Source: Spirochaetia bacterium
Lineage (GTDB): Bacteria; Patescibacteriota; Minisyncoccia; UBA6257; UBA9933
Direction: 5' to 3'
DNA length: 7,836 bases
Assembly: GCA_007279775.1 (NCBI GenBank)
Contig: QYPD01000039.1
Location: forward strand, 1-7,836
In this document: one piece after another, positions 1 to 4,382 of the stretch
Layout of the letters: every line of letters starts with the position of its first letter
Numbering within the stretch: position 1 is the stretch's first letter
Made by a program: the position numbers and the translations under genes
The notes under the pieces: generated by a model
What the model saw: only the letters and a program-made list of their open reading frames with translations
Database searches by the model: none
Told to the model about the DNA's origin: nothing

Positions 1-1181
1 GCTACAAACAGGGCGAAAAAAATCCGCAAATTAACATTGTCCGCGGAGTGGCCAATATTGAAAATGGCAATTCCGAAGCGGTTGATTTTTCCCTTTTTTG
101 GGACACGTGGAAAGTGCTTAAAGACAAATACGTCGGCACGCAAAATTTAGATAACCAGAATTTAGTTTACGGCGCGATTTCCGGTTTGGTTGATTCGCTC
201 GGAGACCAAAATTCCGTTTTCTTTTCTCCATCCGACGCCAAAAAATTCAACCAAGACATTTCCGGCCAGTTTTTCGGCATTGGCGCCCAGCTTGACGTGA
301 AAAACGGCCAGTTAATGATAGTTGCGCCTCTTAAAGATTCTCCGGCGGAAAAAGTTGGCCTCAAGGCGGGAGACAAAATAATGAAAGTGGATGATAAAGA
401 TACTTACGGAATGATTGTTGAGGAAGCAGTTAAATTGATAAGGGGAGAACAGGGAACAACGGTTAAATTGGCGATTTTAAGGGACAGTTTCAAAGAGCCG
501 AAAGAATTTTCAATAGTCCGCGACATTATAAGAGTTCCCACAATTGATTCAAAAATGATAGGTGATGTGGCTTACATTCATTTATATAATTTTTATGAAC
601 AATCGCCGTTTATGTTTTATCAAGCCGCAGTGGAAGCAGCGATGAAAAATCCCAAAGGATTGATTTTGGATTTAAGAGATAATCCGGGCGGATATCTGGA
701 CGCGGCGGTCAACTTAGCGGGCTGGTTTTTGGAAAACGATTCCACTGTGGTGACCGAAGAATTCGGCTCGGGTGAAAATCAAATTTACACTTCCTACGGT
801 AATGGCTTGTTCAGAGATTTGCCGGTTGTTGTTCTCATAAACGGCGGCTCGGCTTCGGCTTCGGAAATTCTGGCCGGCGCGCTTAAAGACATTAAAGGTA
901 TTAAATTAATCGGCGAAAAAAGCTTCGGCAAAGGAACGGTTCAACAGCTTGAAACGCTTAAAGACGGCTCTATGGTGAAAATCACGGTGGCACATTGGCG
1001 GATGCCAGGCGGAGGATTAATAGACAAAAACGGCATAGACCCGGATTTTGAAGTTAAAATAAGCGAAGAAGATATCATTGCCGGCCGCGACCCGCAATTG
1101 GACAAAGCGCTAGAAATCATTAAGTCTGAAATAGATAAAATGCCTTCAAATATAATTCCGATATTGAACATAAGTATTTAA
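1..1181 (+). CDS. S41 family C-terminal processing peptidase (CtpA/Prc type), 5' end outside the window
   Basis: This is a secreted or membrane-anchored serine protease of the S41 family, which in general trims protein C-termini in the cell envelope. The frame is open from base 3 with no stop, so the real start and the expected N-terminal membrane anchor lie upstream. The GTG at 48 is probably an internal valine. A PDZ domain spans about nt 264-491 (begins [10 protein letters not shown], contains GLKAGDKI). The S41 core follows, with LDLRDNPGG near nt 664-690. The SASASE motif supplies the nucleophile Ser at codon 855-857, and FGKGT supplies the general-base Lys at codon 930-932. Their spacing of 25 residues matches that of E. 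coli Prc (S452/K477), so the enzyme looks active. The stop is separated from rplI by one base, which suggests co-transcription. Family assignment is firm. The physiological substrate is unknown. Confidence 0.93.
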   Translation, partial: YKQGEKNPQINIVRGVANIENGNSEAVDFSLFWDTWKVLKDKYVGTQNLDNQNLVYGAISGLVDSLGDQNSVFFSPSDAKKFNQDISGQFFGIGAQLDVKNGQLMIVAPLKDSPAEKVGLKAGDKIMKVDDKDTYGMIVEEAVKLIRGEQGTTVKLAILRDSFKEPKEFSIVRDIIRVPTIDSKMIGDVAYIHLYNFYEQSPFMFYQAAVEAAMKNPKGLILDLRDNPGGYLDAAVNLAGWFLENDSTVVTEEFGSGENQIYTSYGNGLFRDLPVVVLINGGSASASEILAGALKDIKGIKLIGEKSFGKGTVQQLETLKDGSMVKITVAHWRMPGGGLIDKNGIDPDFEVKISEEDIIAGRDPQLDKALEIIKSEIDKMPSNIIPILNISI

Positions 1182-1182
1182 A

Positions 1183-1641
1183 ATGAAAGTAATTATTCTT
1201 AAAGATATCAAAGATGTCGGCAAAAAATTTGACGTGAAAAACGTGAGCGACGGCTACGCCAGAAATTTTTTATTTCCGCAAAACTTGGCGAAAATCGCCA
1301 CCGAAGAAACGGTAAGAAATCTTGAAGCGCAAAAAGCGGCGACGCTCAAAGAAGATGAGAAAATCAAAAGCGAGTTAATCGCTTTAGCTAAAAACCTTGA
1401 AAGTAAAGAGTTTGAGTTTAAAGTTAAAACCGGAGAGAAAGGCGAAGTTTTCGGCTCGGTTGCCAAAAACGATATTGGCGCGCAGATAAACGCAGACACA
1501 AACGCAGATTTACGCGAATATTTAAAAGATATCGAAATTGAATTGGAGCGGCCAATAAAAAAACTCGGTGAGCACCGAGTTGAAGTTAATCTTGGGAAAG
1601 GGATAAGGACAAGCCTAAAAATTAAAGTTATTTCTTTATAA
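1183..1641 (+). CDS. rplI: 50S ribosomal protein bL9
   Basis: This gene encodes bL9, a large-subunit protein that binds 23S rRNA near the base of the L1 stalk. The 152-aa product has the usual two-domain length. The N-terminal RNA-binding domain opens [15 protein letters not shown] and carries the bL9 signature around residues 13-40 ([13 protein letters not shown]). A charged helix linker of about residues 45-75 leads to the C-terminal domain, which ends in a basic LKIKVISL tail. The ATG lies one base after the protease stop and has no recognisable SD, so translation is probably coupled or SD-independent. The 3' end overlaps the oppositely oriented rpmA by 14 bp. From memory, bL9 is missing from some CPR lineages such as Microgenomates, so its presence weakly favours Parcubacteria. 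No anomaly is seen in the protein. Confidence 0.95.
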   Translation: MKVIILKDIKDVGKKFDVKNVSDGYARNFLFPQNLAKIATEETVRNLEAQKAATLKEDEKIKSELIALAKNLESKEFEFKVKTGEKGEVFGSVAKNDIGAQINADTNADLREYLKDIEIELERPIKKLGEHRVEVNLGKGIRTSLKIKVISL

Positions 1642-1656
1642 CACTAATAACTTTAA
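1622..1656 (-). terminator. AT-rich 11-bp inverted repeat in the rplI/rpmA overlap, possible rpmA terminator
   Basis: The arms 1622-1632 (TTAAAGTTATT) and 1646-1656 are perfectly complementary around a 13-nt loop. On the minus strand the hairpin is followed by TTTTT (1621-1617), as in an intrinsic terminator for rpmA. Each arm has only one G:C pair, so the stem is weak. The repeat also reflects the fact that both proteins encode a Lys-Val-Ile tail, and coincidence is possible. On the plus strand no T-run follows, so it would not be a good rplI terminator. Confidence 0.35.
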
Positions 1657-1906
1657 CGTTTCTCTTATTGCCGTCAAACTTTGTTTTTATTTTTGAGGCG
1701 AACTTAACGGCGCCCGGCTTCATGGCGTATAGGGTATCGTCTTTTCCTTTACCCACGTTTAAACCGGCTAAGTATTTTGTGCCTCTTTGGCGGATTAAAA
1801 CTTCGCCTGCTTTGACTTCCTGGCCGTCTTGTCTTTTGACGCCCAATCTTTTGGAAGCCGATTCTCTGCCTAATTTAGTTGAACCTCCGGATTTTGTATG
1901 TGCCAT
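1628..1906 (-). CDS. rpmA: 50S ribosomal protein bL27
   Basis: This gene encodes bL27, whose flexible N-terminal tail reaches the peptidyl-transferase centre and helps place tRNA substrates. The 92-aa product matches family length. It starts directly with [16 protein letters not shown], then SKRLGVKR, and the core [23 protein letters not shown] follows the classic RQRGTKFHAGANVGxGxDHTLFA pattern. There is no cleavable N-terminal extension of the Firmicutes type. It stands alone here, without the rplU partner it often has. It converges with rplI, and its last codons lie inside the rplI end. An 11-bp inverted repeat at 1622-1656 followed by five T on this strand may terminate it. No SD precedes the ATG. 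The upstream region is AT-rich, with TATAAA close to the start, so a leaderless or very short leader is possible but not shown. Confidence 0.95.
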   Translation of the reverse strand: MAHTKSGGSTKLGRESASKRLGVKRQDGQEVKAGEVLIRQRGTKYLAGLNVGKGKDDTLYAMKPGAVKFASKIKTKFDGNKRNVKVISVIKK

Positions 1907-1961
1907 AATTTTATAAATTTTTGAGCAGAGCGATAAAATTTATCTAAAATTATGAGCATCT

Positions 1962-1996
1962 CGCCGAAGTTCCGCGTGGCGGAACGTAGGCGGAAG
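1962..1996. repeat. GC-rich palindromic repeat element with hairpin
   Basis: A perfect 7-bp stem, GTTCCGC (1969-1975) and GCGGAAC (1979-1985), encloses a 3-nt loop in otherwise AT-rich intergenic DNA. The left flank CGCCGAAGTT (1962-1971) is the exact reverse complement of 5342-5351 inside the murC insertion, which suggests a shared dispersed repeat family. No T-run follows on either strand, so it is not a classic terminator. Its role is unknown. Confidence 0.6.
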
Positions 1997-2035
1997 CCAT
2001 AAGCCCTACTACTAACAATGCTAACAATTTTAATT

Positions 2036-2041
2036 TATAAT
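2036..2041 (+). promoter_or_regulatory. -10 box of the exonuclease gene, possible leaderless start
   Basis: TATAAT is a perfect consensus -10 element and ends seven bases before the ATG at 2049, so a start site at the usual distance would fall at or beside the A of the start codon. No good -35 hexamer lies 16-18 bp upstream, which lowers confidence. Confidence 0.45.
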
Positions 2042-2048
2042 TGAATTT

Positions 2049-2765
2049 ATGTCAACTTCAAAACTTATTTTTGACATTGAAACCGTGGGCGCGGATTTTG
2101 ATTCCTTTGACGAAACCAGCCAAGAATCGCTGACCCGCTGGATTAAAAAAGAATCGGAAAACGACGAAGAATACAGAGCGGCTTTAAAGGGACTCAAAGA
2201 AGAGCTCGGTTTTTCGCCTTTAACCGCGGAAATCGTGGTTATCGGCACGCTTGATTTTGAAAAAAATCAGGGCGGAATTTATTTTCAGGCGCCGGGCGAA
2301 AACATCGGCGATTTCACGGAAGAGGGGATTAAATTCAAACAAATGACGGAGAAAGAAATGCTTGAATATTTTTGGAAGGAAATAGCTCCCAAATATCAGG
2401 AATTTGTTTCTTTTAGCGGCAGGCAATTTGACGGACCGTTTATGATGATTCGCTCGGCGTGCCACGGAATCCGGCCAACGAAAAATTTGTCGGAAAGCCG
2501 GTATTTTTATCAGCAGAGAACTTGCGTTCACACCGATTTGGCGGACCAATTAAGCTTTCAGGGAAATTTGAGAAAAAAGGGGAGTCTGCATATGTGGAGC
2601 CGGCTTTTCGGCATAAAAAGCCCGAAGGAAGACGGGGTGAACGGAGATGACGTAGCGGAAATGTTTAAAAATAAAAAATATCTTGAAATAGCGAAGTACA
2701 ACGCCGGAGATTTAAGAGCAACGAAAGAGTTGTATGAAAAATGGATTAGTTATCTCAATTTGTAA
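2049..2765 (+). CDS. Predicted 3'-5' exonuclease, DnaQ-like fold (PolB-exonuclease-related)
   Basis: This is a stand-alone DEDD-type 3'-5' exonuclease of 238 aa, resembling the proofreading domain of family B DNA polymerases (Pfam DNA_pol_B_exo2-like, from memory). Exo I is FDIETVG with D9 and E11. Exo II is FSGRQFDGPF with D128. Exo III is YNAGDLRAT with Y217 and D221, giving the DEDDy arrangement. All four metal-binding acids and the tyrosine are present, so it should be active on a nucleic-acid 3' end. Whether DNA or RNA is the substrate cannot be read from the sequence. Residues 178-215 (KKGSLHMW, FGIKSPKE, GDDVAEMF) are also typical of this family. The ATG has no SD but has TATAAT seven bases upstream, which suggests a leaderless transcript. 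No polymerase gene is adjacent. The stop is followed at once by a large AT-rich palindrome. Confidence 0.85.
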   Translation: MSTSKLIFDIETVGADFDSFDETSQESLTRWIKKESENDEEYRAALKGLKEELGFSPLTAEIVVIGTLDFEKNQGGIYFQAPGENIGDFTEEGIKFKQMTEKEMLEYFWKEIAPKYQEFVSFSGRQFDGPFMMIRSACHGIRPTKNLSESRYFYQQRTCVHTDLADQLSFQGNLRKKGSLHMWSRLFGIKSPKEDGVNGDDVAEMFKNKKYLEIAKYNAGDLRATKELYEKWISYLNL

Positions 2766-2880
2766 TTTTCAATTTACAATGACCAATTTTCAATCAATTG
2801 TTAAATTATTTAATTTTCAAACACTTGATAATTTATAAATTGATACTTGATTGATAATTGAAAATTGGGAATTGAAAATT
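2764..2880. repeat. Large AT-rich imperfect palindrome (about 117 bp)
   Basis: Three nested arm pairs are visible. An 11-bp perfect pair is 2764-2774 with 2870-2880. A 12-bp perfect pair is 2783-2794 with 2857-2868. A 16-bp pair with two mismatches is 2793-2808 with 2829-2844. The left side has eight extra bases between the outer arms. The element fills the gap between the exonuclease stop and the next ATG at 2882. It could end exonuclease transcription by forming a long hairpin, or be a MITE-like dispersed element. There is no long T-run and no coding capacity. Confidence 0.7.
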
Positions 2881-2881
2881 T

Positions 2882-3049
2882 ATGACTTGGAAAATAAAAG
2901 AGTTAATAATTGAGCATAAGCGCGACATCATAATTTTCTTTCTGATATTCTTAATGTGCTCCATCAGTTTCGGCTTGGGTTATTTGGTAAATCGAGAATT
3001 TAATCACGCGCCGATTATCATTGAAAAATGCTCCGATTTGACGGGTTAG
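2882..3049 (+). CDS. Small single-pass membrane protein, unrecognised (55 aa)
   Basis: ATG at 2882 opens a 55-residue frame that ends in TAG at 3047-3049. The protein has a basic/acidic N-terminus (MTWKIKELIIEHKRD), one strongly hydrophobic segment at about residues 16-36 (IIIFFLIFLM then GLGYLV), and a short C-terminal tail ending APIIIEKCSDLTG with one cysteine. The layout suggests an N-in signal anchor with a small external tail. No function is recognised. I have an uncertain memory of similar short anchors with a PIxIEKC-like tail in Parcubacteria. No SD precedes the ATG, and the end of the AT-rich palindrome directly abuts it. The -35 box of the next transcription unit lies inside its last codons, so it is probably transcribed separately from the two small genes that follow. 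Confidence 0.6.
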   Translation: MTWKIKELIIEHKRDIIIFFLIFLMCSISFGLGYLVNREFNHAPIIIEKCSDLTG

Positions 3050-3066
3050 TTAAAATATGCTATTTT
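3038..3066 (+). promoter_or_regulatory. Sigma70-type promoter of the small membrane-protein unit
   Basis: TTGACG (3038-3043) is separated by exactly 17 bp from TATTTT (3061-3066), and TGC immediately before the -10 forms an extended -10 motif. The predicted start near 3073 gives a leader of about 35 nt before the ATG at 3108. The -35 overlaps the end of the 55-aa gene. Confidence 0.65.
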
Positions 3067-3107
3067 TTCTTTAAGAACATTAAGTCTTCAATATGGGAGG
3101 AGGGACG

Positions 3108-3215
3108 ATGAATACTTTGAGGAAGTTTTTTGCGAAGCGGTTACAGTTGCTCGGGCTTGTCGCAGGCATCATTTTTCTGTCCGGCGGATTCGCAACGGTA
3201 AAATTTTTGTTTTAA
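3108..3215 (+). CDS. Very small membrane protein, unrecognised (35 aa)
   Basis: This 35-codon gene begins with ATG at 3108 and ends with TAA at 3213-3215. A strong SD tract, GGAGGAGGG at 3096-3104, precedes it and strongly supports translation. AGGAGG ends four bases before the ATG, and the alternative GGGAGG register gives seven. The product starts with a basic, amphipathic stretch (MNTLRKFFAKRL) followed by one hydrophobic helix at about residues 13-30 (LVAGIIFLSGGF). It looks like a tiny inner-membrane protein. Leader peptide, small-toxin-like peptide and subunit partner of the next gene are all possible, and none is shown. The 70-aa gene follows after 16 bp with its own SD, and both share one promoter and one terminator. 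It is too short for normal gene finders. Confidence 0.65.
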   Translation: MNTLRKFFAKRLQLLGLVAGIIFLSGGFATVKFLF

Positions 3216-3216
3216 A

Positions 3217-3224
3217 AAGGAGGT
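3217..3224 (+). promoter_or_regulatory. Consensus Shine-Dalgarno deciding the GTG start at 3232
   Basis: AAGGAGGT is a full match to the anti-SD complement and lies seven bases before GTG at 3232. It fixes that start codon. It contrasts with the larger genes in the window, none of which has a visible SD at its start. Confidence 0.8.
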
Positions 3225-3231
3225 AAATAAC

Positions 3232-3444
3232 GTGAAAAAAATTATCGCTAAATTTATCTGGCGGCATCCAACAACGGCAGGGGCGCTAAGTGCGTTGTGC
3301 GCTATTGCGGCCGGAATTTCGTGGACTGCAACAACAATTTTATACGCCATGTTTCACGGCACAGTAACGTTGGGATTTCTAATCGGAGCTCTGCTTCTCA
3401 TTCTATCTTTTGCTTTTGCATTCATCGAGCCCGAAAAGAATTAA
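3232..3444 (+). CDS. Small two-helix membrane protein, unrecognised (70 aa)
   Basis: The GTG start is fixed by a perfect AAGGAGGT seven bases upstream. The 70-aa product has a short basic N-terminus (MKKIIAKFIWRHP), a first hydrophobic segment at about residues 15-40 rich in Ala and Thr (GALSALCAIAAGISW), a short loop around HGT (42-44), a second segment at about 45-65 (LGFLIGALLLILSFAFAF) and a charged end, EPEKN. It is probably a helical hairpin with both ends in the cytoplasm. No catalytic motif is seen and I do not recognise the family. It forms a unit with the 35-aa gene upstream, from the same promoter and before a strong terminator. The isolated, well-initiated unit suggests either a highly expressed small envelope component or a recently acquired cassette. 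Confidence 0.75.
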   Translation: MKKIIAKFIWRHPTTAGALSALCAIAAGISWTATTILYAMFHGTVTLGFLIGALLLILSFAFAFIEPEKN

Positions 3445-3473
3445 CAGTTTTGTCTCATCGACGACTTACGAAC

Positions 3474-3509
3474 AAGCCCTTTCAGGGACGGGAACCCTGG
3501 GGCTTTTTT
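3474..3509 (+). terminator. Rho-independent terminator of the small membrane-protein unit
   Basis: AAGCCC (3474-3479) pairs with GGGCTT (3500-3505), and CAGGG (3483-3487) pairs with CCCTG (3495-3499). There is a TTT bulge on the left side and a 7-nt loop. A run of six T (3504-3509) follows. It is about 30 bp after the stop of the 70-aa gene, and is the clearest intrinsic terminator in the window. Confidence 0.88.
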
Positions 3510-3528
3510 ATACAATCCGAAAATGACA

Positions 3529-3617
3529 ATCCGAATCTACGAAAACAATCCGAACAATTACAAAAAAATATTCGTAGCCATTTGTAGATTTGGATGAATT
3601 TGTAGATTGGGATTGCT
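3529..3617. repeat. Imperfect palindromic element, copy 1 (downstream of the PD-(D/E)XK gene)
   Basis: The left arm is about 3529-3555 (begins AATCCGAATCTACG) and the right arm about 3589-3614 (ends GTAGATTGGGATT), imperfectly complementary around a central spacer. The right 37 bases (3581-3617) match copy 2 at 6717-6753 with three differences. On the minus strand the element begins immediately after the stop codon of the nuclease gene, as AGCAATCC. There is no T-run. It may be a terminator, a 3'-end stabiliser or a MITE-like repeat. Confidence 0.75.
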
Positions 3618-4376
3618 TTACAAATACCCCGCCATCTTTAAGAAATATTCATTTTCCCATTCCCACAGGCGTTTTGCGCCCAAAAATGCTTTATAATCTT
3701 CCTGCCAGTAGGGGAATTCTTTAAGTTCTATTTCTCCTTTTGGTTCAGACCAAATATGTTGACAAGCTTTGGCTTTTGCGGTGTAAGGAGTTTTTATTTT
3801 TTGCCGGCCGCCTTTTTCACGCATAGTTGCCCCGCAATTCAAACATTTTCTCCCTTGGTCTATTCTTAAAATCCAACGGCTTTGGAGATTTTTGAATTGG
3901 TTTTCAAGCGCCGCCATATAAGCGCTGGTCTGTAAATTGTAATCGCGATAAATCGCTTGCGAAGTTTTGATGTCCAAAACTCCAAACTTGCCGTCTATTA
4001 AAGCCAAGGCGTCTAATGTGCCGGCATAGCGGTCGTCAAAATTAACAACCTGCTTTTCAACGAATTCCGGGTCAACTTGAATATTTGTTTTGGCCAGAAA
4101 TTCAATAAAGGCATCAACTGCCGGTTTGATAATTTGGTCAACTTCCGGTTTTTCTCCGACAAGAATTTTTTCAACCGCTTCGTGAAGCATCGTGCCCTCG
4201 GTGGCGGATTGTTTTTTTATTTCTTCGCCTTCGTTAAAACTGCCCAAGTCGCCGTAAAAACGATAAAGCGCCGGCTTGGCTTTAATTTCCACTATTTTTG
4301 TCACGCGTGGATACCAAGTGCCGTCAATCTCGTAGCCCGAAAGACTTTTGAAGTTTTCTAAATTGTTGTAATACAT
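3618..4376 (-). CDS. PD-(D/E)XK superfamily nuclease (RecB/Cas4-like fold)
   Basis: This is a 252-aa predicted nuclease of the PD-(D/E)XK superfamily (PDDEXK_1-like). The motifs are in the expected order: GTMLHEA with H65, YAGTLDAL with D122, VLDIKTS with D135 and K137, and LQTSAYMAAL with Q149 and Y153. The metal-binding and catalytic set is complete, so it should cut or degrade DNA. A cysteine-rich insert follows, with C178-x2-C181 and later C205-x-H207, which could bind zinc. Its layout does not match the four-cysteine iron-sulphur site of Cas4, and no cas genes or CRISPR are nearby. The N-terminus (GYEIDGTWYPRVTKI) resembles phage and recombination-associated members of the superfamily. 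It starts six bases after the murC stop with no SD, so it is probably translationally coupled to murC. A palindromic repeat begins directly after its stop. Target and pathway are unknown. Confidence 0.8.
   Translation of the reverse strand: MYYNNLENFKSLSGYEIDGTWYPRVTKIVEIKAKPALYRFYGDLGSFNEGEEIKKQSATEGTMLHEAVEKILVGEKPEVDQIIKPAVDAFIEFLAKTNIQVDPEFVEKQVVNFDDRYAGTLDALALIDGKFGVLDIKTSQAIYRDYNLQTSAYMAALENQFKNLQSRWILRIDQGRKCLNCGATMREKGGRQKIKTPYTAKAKACQHIWSEPKGEIELKEFPYWQEDYKAFLGAKRLWEWENEYFLKMAGYL
4226..4241. repeat. 16-nt match to the murC repeat insertion
   Basis: CGCCTTCGTTAAAACT occurs here inside the nuclease gene and again at 5330-5345 inside the murC insertion, in the same orientation and the same reading frame. 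Both copies encode Ser-Phe-Asn-Glu-Gly. A match of this length is unlikely by chance and may be a partial or decayed copy of the same dispersed repeat. Confidence 0.45.
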
Positions 4377-4382
4377 AACGCA

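Larger units (their letters stand above)
1907..2048. promoter_or_regulatory. Divergent intergenic region between rpmA and the exonuclease gene
   Basis: These 142 bp must hold the start signals of both flanking genes. On the plus strand a consensus TATAAT at 2036-2041 sits seven bases before the exonuclease ATG, so the transcript could begin at or next to the start codon. No convincing -35 element is seen at the right spacing. A near-palindrome GATAAAATTTATC (1932-1944) could be an operator but may be chance in AT-rich DNA. The centre is filled by the GC-rich hairpin repeat listed separately. For rpmA only loose AT-rich -10 candidates are visible. Confidence 0.45.

Noticed and set aside
48..50. 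GTG as start of the S41 protease
   Set aside because: The frame continues open to base 3 with protease-like sequence and no SD, and a 377-aa form would lack the expected N-terminal anchor. The start is outside the window.
1668..1916. Plus-strand frame of 82 codons
   Set aside because: It lies antisense across rpmA, whose protein is unmistakable.
2220..2549. Minus-strand frame of 109 codons
   Set aside because: It is antisense to the exonuclease gene, which has all catalytic motifs. The predicted protein has no family-like pattern.
3297..3587. Plus-strand frame of 96 codons over the small-protein unit
   Set aside because: It overlaps the well-initiated 70-aa gene in another frame, runs through the terminator and into the palindromic repeat, and has no SD.
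4077..4361. Plus-strand frame of 94 codons
   Set aside because: It is a shadow on the opposite strand of the PD-(D/E)XK nuclease gene.
3618..4376. Cas4 nuclease
   Set aside because: The cysteine layout lacks the N-terminal Cys plus three C-terminal Cys of Cas4, and no cas gene or CRISPR repeat is present.
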